Shown: positions 6,679 through 14,066, counted from the stretch's first letter. The stretch is DNA of 15,929 nucleotides from Actinomycetota bacterium (GCA_028695395.1 JAQVJB010000034.1:1-15929), one strand, 5' to 3'. A program made the numbers and translations. The notes: generated by a model not told the origin, from the letters alone.

Positions 6679-7401
6679 ATGATTGATAAAAGTAACAGCC
6701 TCCATACACCAAAATACATTAAGATAGCTGAGAGCATAAGACAGGAAATAGATTTAAATATGAATGTCGGGGAAAGGATTTATTCTGAAAAAGAAATCAT
6801 GGACAAATATGAAGTTTCGTCGACTACAGCAAGAAAAGCTCTTGAGGTTCTAAGAAACGAAAAAATTATTGAAAGAATTCAGGGAAAAGGGACTTTTATA
6901 ATTCAGAAGAAAGTTTTAAGGAGCTTAAGAAAAATAGTCAGCTTCACGGAAAATATGCAAAAGCAGAATATCGCACCTTCCACAAAGATGCTTGGGAAAG
7001 AAATATTAAGCGAATATACTGAATATCATGAAAAATTACATCTTTCACCAGGGGATAAGGTATTAAGATTAAAAAGGCTGAAATTCGGAAACGATACGCC
7101 TCTTGCAATAGATTACAGGTATATTAACCTGAAATATTGCCCGGATATTTATGATAAAGATCTTAACAGCTCGCTGTATAAGATATATGACCAGTACAAT
7201 ATTAAGATTGCTCATACAAGACAATATCTTGAACTGGCATTTATTGATGAGGAAAATGCAAAACTTTTGAATTGTAATGCAGGAGACCCTGTAATATATA
7301 TAGAAGGATTGTTAAGCCTTAGCAATTATGAACCAATAGAGTATGAAGAGAATTTGTGGAATGGCAGGATTTTCAGGTTTCAGTTTGAGGGAAGCCTTTA
7401 G
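6679..7401 (+). CDS. GntR-family transcriptional regulator, HutC subfamily (UTRA ligand domain)
   Basis: The 240-aa protein has the HutC layout. Residues 11-75 form the winged helix: YIKIAESIRQEI, then SEKEIMDKYEVSSTTARKAL as the helix-turn-helix, then the wing ERIQGKGTFI. Residues 85-235 match the UTRA sensor domain, including LRLKRLKFGNDTPLAIDYRYIN and the late GDPVIYIEGL segment. UTRA domains usually bind sugar phosphates or small acids, and ligand binding normally releases the DNA. The start at ATG 6679 has only a weak AAAAGA. Its own promoter, a 28-bp palindrome and an operator-like palindrome lie immediately upstream. It is the first gene of the run ending with the FGGY kinase, so it most likely controls the lipoyl/E1/E2/kinase genes in response to their sugar or sugar phosphate. 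Confidence 0.92.
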   Translation: MIDKSNSLHTPKYIKIAESIRQEIDLNMNVGERIYSEKEIMDKYEVSSTTARKALEVLRNEKIIERIQGKGTFIIQKKVLRSLRKIVSFTENMQKQNIAPSTKMLGKEILSEYTEYHEKLHLSPGDKVLRLKRLKFGNDTPLAIDYRYINLKYCPDIYDKDLNSSLYKIYDQYNIKIAHTRQYLELAFIDEENAKLLNCNAGDPVIYIEGLLSLSNYEPIEYEENLWNGRIFRFQFEGSL

Positions 7402-7492
7402 TATGAAAATTTTTATTTAAAAAAATTCAATGATTGTTGATTTAACAATTTATTATTTTAACTTATGAACAATGAAAGGAGTTAAGTATTCC

Positions 7493-7729
7493 ATGAAAAA
7501 AATAACAATACCGGAAGTTGCAATGGGAGATGCTGAAGTTGATATTATTAAATGGCATGTAAAAGAAGGAGATAAAATTAAAAAAGGCGATGTTCTTGTC
7601 GAAATTGAATCAGAAAAGGCAAGCGTTGGTGTTGAAGCAGAGTACGACGGAGTAATAACAAAAATACTTGCAAAAGATGGCGAGGTAACTTCAATAGGCC
7701 AAGTGATAGCAGAGATGGAGGAATCTTAA
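7493..7729 (+). CDS. Stand-alone lipoyl (biotinyl/lipoyl-attachment) carrier domain
   Basis: I place the start at ATG 7493, 11 nt after AAAGGAG, because it gives the standard opening MKKITIPEV. ATG 7472 lies before that ribosome site. The resulting 78 aa is exactly one lipoyl domain, MKKITIPEVAMGDAEVDII...VEIESEKASVGV..., with Lys42 in ESEKAS as the expected lipoylated residue. Pairs of family motifs are clear: GDKIKKGDVLVEIE before the lysine and GVITKILAKDGEVTSIGQVIAEME after it. In normal acyltransferases this domain is fused to a subunit-binding domain and a catalytic core. Here no linker, binding domain or core follows; the catalytic core is a separate gene at 9818-10531. It would work like glycine-cleavage H protein, as a mobile swinging arm. 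Confidence 0.9.
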   Translation: MKKITIPEVAMGDAEVDIIKWHVKEGDKIKKGDVLVEIESEKASVGVEAEYDGVITKILAKDGEVTSIGQVIAEMEES

Positions 7730-7774
7730 AAATCTTTTTTAGCAGGGTAATCATTAAAAAGTAATTATAAATAA

Positions 7775-7796
7775 AGTTTAAATATCAAATTAAACT
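7775..7796 (+). repeat. Small hairpin between lipoyl and E1-beta genes
   Basis: AGTTTAA (7775-7781) and TTAAACT (7790-7796) are reverse complements with an 8-nt loop, in the 88-bp gap between the lipoyl carrier and the E1-beta gene. It could mark partial termination or mRNA processing that makes more carrier than enzyme, but the stem is short and AT-rich. Confidence 0.3.
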
Positions 7797-7817
7797 AGGT
7801 ATTAAAAAGGATTGAAA

Positions 7818-8786
7818 ATGCGAGAAATAAGATATCTAAAAGCAGTATCCGAGACTATAGAAGCTGAGATGGAGAAAGATCCCAGCATATTTTATATGGG
7901 CGAAGATGTAAGATATGCTCTTAAGGGTATTCCAAGAGGTTTTATAGATAAATTCGGACCAGAAAGAATTATTGATACACCAATATCTGAAGCGGGATTT
8001 GTTGGAATAGCTACAGGTGCAGCGGTTCAGGGAATGAGACCGATTGTTGAATTTCAAATCAGCATGTTTTGTTTTCTGGCTTATGATGAAATAGTAAATC
8101 AGGCACAAAAAATGTATTATATGTCGGGTGCTCAAATGAAAGTTCCTGTAACATATATTGTACCTCTTAATTTCGGCTCCATAGCCGGGCAGCATTCTGA
8201 TTCACCGCATTCTTTTATGATGCATGGATTGATTAAAACAATAATGCCGTCAAACGGTTATGATGCAAAAGGATTAGTTCTGAGCGCAATCAGGGATGAT
8301 GACCCGGTAATAGTATTTCTTCCAGCTGGGATAACAGGGAGAAAAGGAGAAGTTCCAGAAGAGCAATATACTATTCCGATAGGAGTCGGTGAAATAAAAA
8401 GAGAAGGCTCAGATATAACTGTTGTTGCAACAGGGCGTCTGGTTCCCAAAGCGCTTGAAGCTGCTGAAAATCTGGCAAAAGAGGGTATTTCTCTGGAAGT
8501 CTATGATCCAAGGACATTATTCCCCTTTGATAAACCTCTTTTAAAGAAATCTGTCCAGAAAACCGGAAAAGCAATAATAATGGATGATTCTACAAGAACC
8601 TGCGGTTTTGCAGCAGAAGTTGCAGCTTTCTTATCTGATGAATGTTTTGCTACATTAAAAGCTCCTGTCAAAAGAATAACAAGAGCAGATGTGCCTGTGC
8701 CATTCAGCCTTGCTTTGGAAAAACTTGTTGTTCCTGAAGGCGTTAAGGAGCTTACCGAAGCAGTATATGATATTTTAAAGAAATAG
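7818..8786 (+). CDS. 2-oxoacid/acetoin dehydrogenase E1 component, beta subunit
   Basis: I choose ATG 7818, 7 nt after AAAAGG, over TTG 7812, which abuts that site. The 322-aa protein is the usual length for E1-beta. It starts REIRYLKAVSETIEAEMEKD and has the thiamine diphosphate-contacting block IIDTPISEAGFVGIATGAA, where Glu58 is the conserved glutamate that activates the cofactor. GMRPIVEFQ, GQHSDSPHSFMMHGLIKTIMPS (the His-Ser block) and the C-terminal transketolase-like domain (VEVYDPRTLFPFD-type, here LEVYDPRTLFPFDK) follow. With the alpha subunit it decarboxylates a 2-oxoacid, or cleaves an alpha-hydroxyketone as in acetoin dehydrogenase, and passes the acyl group to lipoate. Four bases separate its stop from the next ATG. 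Beta preceding alpha is the reverse of the common order. Confidence 0.92.
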   Translation: MREIRYLKAVSETIEAEMEKDPSIFYMGEDVRYALKGIPRGFIDKFGPERIIDTPISEAGFVGIATGAAVQGMRPIVEFQISMFCFLAYDEIVNQAQKMYYMSGAQMKVPVTYIVPLNFGSIAGQHSDSPHSFMMHGLIKTIMPSNGYDAKGLVLSAIRDDDPVIVFLPAGITGRKGEVPEEQYTIPIGVGEIKREGSDITVVATGRLVPKALEAAENLAKEGISLEVYDPRTLFPFDKPLLKKSVQKTGKAIIMDDSTRTCGFAAEVAAFLSDECFATLKAPVKRITRADVPVPFSLALEKLVVPEGVKELTEAVYDILKK

Positions 8787-8799
8787 GAGAATGATAAAA

Positions 8800-9786
8800 A
8801 TGATAGAAAATTTTGATAAAGAAAAATGCCTTGATATCTATAGGTTATTAAAAATGTCCAGGAGGTTTGAACAGAAGACTCTTGAATTGGGCGGACAGGG
8901 AGAAATACTGGGTTCGCTACATGTGGGAGTAGGCCAGGAAGCAGTTCATGTAGGTATTGCTCTGGCTTTAAAGAAAGGGGATATAGCATTCAGGACACAC
9001 AGAGACAGCGGCCAGATGGTTGCTGAAGGAATAGAACCCAAATATTTGTTTGCTGAACTTATGGGAAAAATAAATGGCTACTGCAAGGGACTTGGAGGTT
9101 CAATGCATCTTCCGGGCATCTCAGGTGTCTTGGGAGTAAATGTGCCTATGGCTTCAGGAGCTGCTCTTGCTTTCAAAATAAGAAATGAAAAAAGAGTAGC
9201 TGTAGGACAGTATGGAGATGGTGCTTCAAATCTCGGACCTCTCCATGAGGCAATGAATATGGCGGCTATCTGGAAATTGCCTGCTGTTTTCATATGTGAA
9301 AATAACGGCTATGCAGTAACAACGTCAATAAAATATTCCAGTTTGCTTAAAAATCTAAGCGACAGAGGAAAAGCATGGGGCATTCCTGGAGAAACTGTAG
9401 ACGGTATGGATGTGATGGCAGTTTATAAAGCGGCATCCAGGCTCATTGAACGTGCTAGAAGCGGAGAAGGCCCTGCCATACTTGAGTGTAAAACATATAG
9501 GTTTGAAGACCATTCAAAGAGCACGGCAAACCTTGTTTTATCTTACAGAAGCAAGGATGAAATAGCAGAATGGATGGAAAAAGATCCTATTTCGAGATGG
9601 TCTGGAAGGCTGCTTAATGAAAAAATCTGTACTCAGGATGAGATAGATAAAATAGATGAAACTGTAGAAAAAGATATCGAAGAAGCGGTTGAATTTGCCA
9701 AGAACAGTCCGCTTCCAGAACCGGAAGACGCATTTAAGTATATGTACGCAACTAAGATAGAGGGAATCCCTCAAAAAGGATGGTAA
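8800..9786 (+). CDS. 2-oxoacid/acetoin dehydrogenase E1 component, alpha subunit
   Basis: AGGAG at 8785-8789 is 10 nt before ATG 8800 but only 1 nt before ATG 8791, so I prefer 8800 (328 aa). The thiamine-diphosphate motif runs from GDG (139-141, in YGDGASN) to NN (168-169, in CENNGYA), the standard spacing of about 30. RTHRDSGQMVAEG, the CKGLGGSMHLP block, and the phospholoop region CKTYRFEDHSKSTANL are all recognisable. The ENNGYA ending and short length resemble acetoin dehydrogenase alpha (AcoA) more than pyruvate dehydrogenase of proteobacteria, from memory. It forms an alpha2beta2 enzyme with the upstream gene. The substrate is not readable from sequence; acetoin, a branched-chain or sugar-derived substrate are all possible. 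Confidence 0.92.
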   Translation: MIENFDKEKCLDIYRLLKMSRRFEQKTLELGGQGEILGSLHVGVGQEAVHVGIALALKKGDIAFRTHRDSGQMVAEGIEPKYLFAELMGKINGYCKGLGGSMHLPGISGVLGVNVPMASGAALAFKIRNEKRVAVGQYGDGASNLGPLHEAMNMAAIWKLPAVFICENNGYAVTTSIKYSSLLKNLSDRGKAWGIPGETVDGMDVMAVYKAASRLIERARSGEGPAILECKTYRFEDHSKSTANLVLSYRSKDEIAEWMEKDPISRWSGRLLNEKICTQDEIDKIDETVEKDIEEAVEFAKNSPLPEPEDAFKYMYATKIEGIPQKGW

Positions 9787-9817
9787 TATATCCAAAAAAT
9801 ATATTGGAGATTAAGAA

Positions 9818-10531
9818 ATGCAAAATGAAATAAAAAATCCATATGAAGATAATCCCATTATAGAGGAGAGAAGGCTCCGTGGCTCCAGAAGAGTGATTTC
9901 AAAAATCCTCCTTGACAGTTACCAGAATAAAATACATGCTACAATGTTTAAATATCTGGAAATCAGAAAGTTAAGGGATTTTATAAGCCTGAATAAAGAA
10001 GGATCATTGGTCGATCATTTTATAAGAGCAGTTGCATTATCTTTAAAAGACAAACCTGAACTTAATGCTACTTATGACGGTGAGGTTCACAGAATTTTTA
10101 AGGATATAAATATTAGTTATGCAATAAACACTCCAAGAGGATTGGTTACTCCTGTTATAAAAAACGCTGACAAGCTCACTCTGGAAGAATTTTATTCTCA
10201 GAGAAAAAAACTTGTTTCTCTTGTTATGGACTGGCAGCATGAGAAAAAGGATATTATAGGCGGGACTTTTACAATATCTAATTTGGGAAATTACGGTGTG
10301 GATTTGTTTTCAGCGATAATAAATCCACCTCAGGTAGCAATTTTAAGCATGGCAAGAGCATTCAAGCAAAATATTGCATGGGATCTGTCCGAAGAACCGA
10401 CACTTAAAGAGTTGCTTCCTATCAGTTTGACTTTTGATCACAGCATTATAGATGGCAGCGGAGCTGCAGAATTCTTAAAATTATTACAAAATAAAATTAA
10501 TGAACCTGAGAATTTGTGGAACAATGTTTAA
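9818..10531 (+). CDS. 2-oxoacid dehydrogenase E2 acyltransferase, catalytic core only
   Basis: The 237-aa protein begins at ATG 9818, about 12 nt after TTGGAGATT and 31 bp after E1-alpha. After a 20-residue lead, RLRGSRRVISKILLDSYQNKIHATMF matches the start of the E2 core (chloramphenicol-acetyltransferase-like fold), which moves an acyl group from dihydrolipoate to CoA. GGTFTISNLGNYG (148-160) and TFDHSIIDG (205-213) are the conserved core motifs, with catalytic His208 and the following Asp212. The usual DHR triplet is DHS. There is no lipoyl domain and no peripheral subunit-binding domain, which together normally add about 150-200 residues; the lipoyl domain is the separate gene at 7493-7729. 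Nothing visible replaces the domain that tethers E1 or E3. The core alone may assemble and use the small carrier. Confidence 0.9.
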   Translation: MQNEIKNPYEDNPIIEERRLRGSRRVISKILLDSYQNKIHATMFKYLEIRKLRDFISLNKEGSLVDHFIRAVALSLKDKPELNATYDGEVHRIFKDINISYAINTPRGLVTPVIKNADKLTLEEFYSQRKKLVSLVMDWQHEKKDIIGGTFTISNLGNYGVDLFSAIINPPQVAILSMARAFKQNIAWDLSEEPTLKELLPISLTFDHSIIDGSGAAEFLKLLQNKINEPENLWNNV

Positions 10532-10571
10532 CACGTTTTTTATAAATTTTTAAAATTATCAGGAGGAAAAA

Positions 10572-12116
10572 GTGACAAGTTATTATATCGGTTATGATTG
10601 CGGGACAATGGGAACCAAGGTCGCAATTTATTCGCTTGAAGGTGAGCTGATAAGCGAATCTTATAAAGAACACATAATTAAATATCCCAAACCGGGCTGG
10701 GCAGAAATGGAGCCTGAGCAGTTTTATGTATGCACAGTAGAGGGGATAAAGGAATGTATTGCAAAAAGCAAAATAGATCCAAAAGATATAAAAGGTATTT
10801 CTGACAGTGGAATTATATGCGGAATCGTTCCTATTGATGATAACTGGAAACCGGTAGGTCCTTATATTCCTTTCCTGGATGGAAGAGCAACCAAAGAAGC
10901 GGAATATGTCGGTAAGAATTCTGAACCCTTATGGGCAGAAGAAGCAGGAAATTCACAGGTTTCGGCCTATATGCCCCCGATGGTTTTAAAATGGATTCAG
11001 AATAATAATAAGCCCGTGTTTAATGCAACCAAGAAGACACTTGCAGCATCCCAGTATGTTCTGGGAAAATTGGGAGGACTAAAAGCAAAAGATGCTTTCA
11101 TAGACTGGGGTCATCTTAGCGGATGGGTATTAGGTTTTGACCTTAAAAAAAGAGACTGGTCAGAAAGACAGATAGAGATTCTGGGCTTTCCTTATGAAAT
11201 TCTGCCAAAGGTAGTAAAACCATGGGATATAATAGGGTATGTAACCAGGGAGCAGGCACAGATAACCGGACTAAGGGAAGGAATACCTCTTGTTGCAGGC
11301 AGCGGAGATGTAATGCAGTCAAATCTTGGTTCTGGTGTTGTAGAGAACGGTGAATGTTCCGATATTGCTGGAACAGCTTCGATATTTACTATTCTTACAG
11401 GAGTTGATTCAAAAAGGATTGCTGATACAAAGACGCTGGTAAGCGGATTTAGCACTTTTGACGAGCAGTATCTTACTTATGGTTTTATTCCTGCAGGAGG
11501 CTTGAGTCTGAGATGGTTTAGAGATGAGATATTAAGAGAGCCTGGTAATGGAGATGCTTATGATGAAATGAATAAGCTTGCTGAGGAGATATCTCTTGGT
11601 TCAGACGGGGTACTGTTTTATCCTTATCTTCAGGGAAGGGTAAACCCAAGCTGGCCGAATGCTAATGCAACCTGGCTTGGCCTTTATGGTTCAAACAAGA
11701 TAGCCAATTTTTATAAATCTATGATGGAATCAATCGTTTTTGAATATCTTTCATGGGTAAATATTTTTAGGAGCATGGGAGTTAAGATCCAGACTACCAC
11801 AATAATCGGAGGAGGCAGCAAGAGCGATATGTGGAACCAGATCAAAGCTGATATTCTGGATACGACTTGCAAAACATTGAAAAGAAGCGATGGTGGTGCT
11901 TTAGGTAACGCAGCACTTGCTGCTTATGGAGTAGGCGACATTAAGGATCTTGCTCAAACTATAAATCAGTGGGTTGAGACTAAGAAAATTTTTAAGCCCA
12001 TAAAGAGCAATCATGAAAAATATATGGATATATTCAATACCAGGGAAGAAATATTAAACGGACCATTAAAAGAAATATTTGATAAACTGGCAAGCTTGCG
12101 AGACAGATTATCTTAA
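10572..12116 (+). CDS. FGGY-family carbohydrate kinase, xylulokinase-like
   Basis: The start is GTG 10572 behind a consensus AGGAGG five bases upstream, 40 bp after the E2 gene. The 514-aa length suits the FGGY family, which transfers phosphate from ATP to sugars or polyols, mostly ketoses, pentuloses, glycerol or gluconate. YYIGYDCGTMGTKVAIY (4-20) is the phosphate-1 loop. The GIPLVAGSGDVMQ block carries the likely catalytic base Asp246, and DIAGTAS is the phosphate-2 region. GGGSKSDMWNQIKADILD followed by DGGALGNAALAAY is the adenosine/ADP-binding FGGY signature. Like the xylulokinase/ribulokinase branch, it probably phosphorylates a ketose. Placement at the end of the E1/E2 run suggests it makes the phosphorylated substrate, or a related metabolite, of that complex. 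Confidence 0.9.
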   Translation: MTSYYIGYDCGTMGTKVAIYSLEGELISESYKEHIIKYPKPGWAEMEPEQFYVCTVEGIKECIAKSKIDPKDIKGISDSGIICGIVPIDDNWKPVGPYIPFLDGRATKEAEYVGKNSEPLWAEEAGNSQVSAYMPPMVLKWIQNNNKPVFNATKKTLAASQYVLGKLGGLKAKDAFIDWGHLSGWVLGFDLKKRDWSERQIEILGFPYEILPKVVKPWDIIGYVTREQAQITGLREGIPLVAGSGDVMQSNLGSGVVENGECSDIAGTASIFTILTGVDSKRIADTKTLVSGFSTFDEQYLTYGFIPAGGLSLRWFRDEILREPGNGDAYDEMNKLAEEISLGSDGVLFYPYLQGRVNPSWPNANATWLGLYGSNKIANFYKSMMESIVFEYLSWVNIFRSMGVKIQTTTIIGGGSKSDMWNQIKADILDTTCKTLKRSDGGALGNAALAAYGVGDIKDLAQTINQWVETKKIFKPIKSNHEKYMDIFNTREEILNGPLKEIFDKLASLRDRLS

Positions 12117-12369
12117 ATCAGTTTAATATTTTTTAATTAAAGCATAAAGAAAGATAAGTAATTAAAAGTAATCGTGAATTTTAATTATTAAAATAAATAT
12201 TTTATTTGAATAGATCGGGTTAATAAAGAATAAAAAATCGGTTTTGTTACAGATGGCTTGAACATTTTTATATTAACCCGATCTATATATTACAGAGCAT
12301 TAGCCTTTATTAAAAAAGTGAAATATTTAAATCAATACTTTTATATCTTATAATCAATATTGTGATACT
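12117..12369. other. 253-bp spacer between kinase operon and convergent nuclease gene
   Basis: The flanking genes converge, so terminators for both would be expected here. No coding sequence is visible. The only clear structure is the inverted repeat at 12210-12286; the rest is AT-rich and featureless. Confidence 0.6.
12210..12286. repeat. 16-bp perfect inverted repeat with 45-nt loop, possible bidirectional terminator or small RNA
   Basis: ATAGATCGGGTTAATA (12210-12225) is the exact reverse complement of TATTAACCCGATCTAT (12271-12286). The 45-nt loop is unusually long and contains AAAATCGGTTTT (about 12235-12245), which could form its own small hairpin. The repeat lies between convergent genes, where a shared terminator is plausible, but no U-tract follows either arm. 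A miniature element is also possible. Confidence 0.6.
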
Positions 12370-13206
12370 TTATGTATAAAGCGTCTCTGCTTCTAAAAAT
12401 ATTCTGTCTATAAATTCATTACCGGCATTTATATAATTGCCTATTGTTCCAGGTTTAGCACCTAGAAGATCTTTAATAGTCAGAATATCACTGTCGAGCA
12501 GCGCCTCTTTTTGTTTCAGCTTAAGTCCCGGTAAAATAGTCACAGGATATAATTTCTTATTTTCAATATAATATTCAAGGTTTTTATCGTCCGGATAATG
12601 CCACGCGATTATTCCCAAACCCACACACTCAGCATATTTTATTGCTTCACTGGTGCATTTTGTATTGGTTGCCAGCCAGGCTTTTGAAAAATTATAATTT
12701 GTTTTATTTTCATCACTGGCTTTTTTGATATCCAGAAACCTTGCATAAATATAAAGAGCTGTTTTTACATCACTTTTGGTTTCATTTCTATTATGATATT
12801 TGCATTCAAACATATAGTGCTCGCTATTCTTTTCTGCTACGACATCTACTTCATGTTCTACACAGAAGCCTTTTACTATTTTTCCTATCTCAGTTTTATA
12901 GCCATATTCTTTCAGCACTCTTGCAATATATTTCTCAAAAACAAAACCGGTCGGTCCGAAGTCCATCATTGCCTTTTTTAATGTATATTTTATTGCAACA
13001 GGAGGCTGCTTTTTTTTCAGATAAGTCAGCGCCAGTCTGTAAACATCTTTTGCCTTTACTAGCTCTCCTTTTAATTCATTTTCAACCTTTTTAATTATGT
13101 ATTCAGCAATTTTTTTATCAGCCCCTGCTCTTAAAAGTGATTTTTTTATTTTTTCTGTGTCAAAAAGCTCCTGGCTTCCATCTTCTTTCTGAATTAACTT
13201 TTCCAT
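12370..13206 (-). CDS. ATP-cone, PD-(D/E)xK endonuclease and helix-hairpin-helix fusion protein
   Basis: The 278-aa protein starts at ATG 13206 behind GGGGAG. Residues 1-85 resemble an ATP-cone, the nucleotide-sensing domain of ribonucleotide reductases and NrdR (LIQKEDGSQELFDTEKIKKSLLRAGAD). Residues 86-200 match a Mrr-like PD-(D/E)xK nuclease fold: GFVFEKYIARVLKEYGY with Glu91, HEVDVVAE with Asp121, and MFECKYHN with Glu134 and Lys136, the catalytic D-ExK set. Residues about 229-272 (LKLKQKEALLDSDILTIKDLLG...) look like a helix-hairpin-helix DNA-binding tail. It is the second gene after the FolE2-like one, 74 bp downstream. It is probably a nucleotide-responsive DNA endonuclease in repair, restriction or housekeeping. 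Fusion of ATP-cone to this nuclease is known in unannotated restriction-endonuclease-like proteins; its biological target is unknown. Confidence 0.82.
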   Translation of the reverse strand: MEKLIQKEDGSQELFDTEKIKKSLLRAGADKKIAEYIIKKVENELKGELVKAKDVYRLALTYLKKKQPPVAIKYTLKKAMMDFGPTGFVFEKYIARVLKEYGYKTEIGKIVKGFCVEHEVDVVAEKNSEHYMFECKYHNRNETKSDVKTALYIYARFLDIKKASDENKTNYNFSKAWLATNTKCTSEAIKYAECVGLGIIAWHYPDDKNLEYYIENKKLYPVTILPGLKLKQKEALLDSDILTIKDLLGAKPGTIGNYINAGNEFIDRIFLEAETLYT

Positions 13207-13280
13207 AAACTCCCCGTTATATTCTTTTGCTAAATTCTGACATGTATGGTTTTATTTTTAAAATATAATAATATCTATAA

Positions 13281-14066
13281 TTATTCATCCTGTGTACTAA
13301 ACGGCACCCACATACTTTTCTCAGTGCTTATTATTGTGTGGTAAGAATGTAAAATGCCATAATTAGAGCACTTAAGGCGATACCATGATATATCTTTAAT
13401 TAGTGATAATTCTTCTTTTATCTCATCCAGCATAACCACACTGGTCTTTTTTTCAGTATGAAGCTTTTTTATTAAGAAATTTTGATCTTCTTCTGTTAAA
13501 AAAGAATAAACTGGCGAAAGTGCATGCTTGTCGACGATTGATATCATTTCCTCTGGGAAAATATCTTTTTCAGGCTCTATTTCTACATCAACAATGCTTG
13601 TCTGGGCAAAAAGGCTTGATTTTTCTTTTATATCTGATATAGGGTAAGTAGTAAGAACCGGGATGCTGATTTTAAATATGGTCTTAGGTTCTTTTTCAAT
13701 CCTGCTTACTTTACCTGAATATGTGCACTGGTAGCTAACCAGACATTTTTCATTAGATACAGGGGTCAGCTTTTCAGCAAAAAAAGGATAATCAAAATCA
13801 ATTTTTACTGTTGAAGCATTTAAATAATTTAAATAATCCAGAATATTTGTCCGCAATGTTTTTGTGCCTATTTTGTCCATATGGCTGTGAGCAATTTTTA
13901 TAAATTTATCTATCCATTTTGCCTCAAATTCTTTCATAATTCTTGCGCTTATTGAAATTTTTGCAATTGTCTGCTGCCCTTCAGGATTTTTCTTCGATAT
14001 AACACTAACAGGAAATGGCAGTCCAGCCATTCCTACATCAACAAGAAACCTTTTTTCGGTTTCCAT
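13281..14066 (-). CDS. FolE2/MptA-family protein with apparently lost metal-binding residues
   Basis: The protein starts at ATG 14066 after a strong AAGGAG; 261 aa, close to the normal FolE2 length. Alignment by eye to FolE2 (GTP cyclohydrolase IB, tunnelling fold) is clear along the length: VDVGMAGLPFPVSV, EGQQTIAKISISARI, ASTVKIDFDYPFF, SIPVLTTYPIS, SPVYSFLTEED and SNYGILHSYHTI. Canonical enzymes have LCPCS and AHNQR for the catalytic zinc/iron cysteine and histidine. Here the first reads TYPIS, with Tyr141 and Ile143 in place of the cysteines, and the second LFAQT, with Phe153 in place of His. The late glutamate before the SIH motif is Gly237, while His240 remains. GTP cyclohydrolase activity is therefore unlikely. 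It leads the operon with the ATP-cone nuclease. A repurposed nucleotide-binding or structural role is inferred. Confidence 0.72.
   Translation of the reverse strand: METEKRFLVDVGMAGLPFPVSVISKKNPEGQQTIAKISISARIMKEFEAKWIDKFIKIAHSHMDKIGTKTLRTNILDYLNYLNASTVKIDFDYPFFAEKLTPVSNEKCLVSYQCTYSGKVSRIEKEPKTIFKISIPVLTTYPISDIKEKSSLFAQTSIVDVEIEPEKDIFPEEMISIVDKHALSPVYSFLTEEDQNFLIKKLHTEKKTSVVMLDEIKEELSLIKDISWYRLKCSNYGILHSYHTIISTEKSMWVPFSTQDE

Noticed and set aside
7438..7456. Promoter before the lipoyl gene (TTGATT with TATTAT)
   Set aside because: The spacing is only 8 bp, so these boxes cannot form a normal promoter. Read-through from the GntR promoter is simpler.
8501..8989. 162-codon minus-strand open frame across the E1-beta/E1-alpha junction
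   Set aside because: It overlaps two strongly recognised genes in opposite sense, has no protein motif, and reads as low-quality Ser/Phe/Leu-rich translation. It is a shadow of codon use on the plus strand.
12741..13094. 117-codon plus-strand frame opposite the ATP-cone nuclease
   Set aside because: Its translation is a Leu/Phe/Ser-rich antisense shadow, while the minus strand has motifs and a ribosome site.
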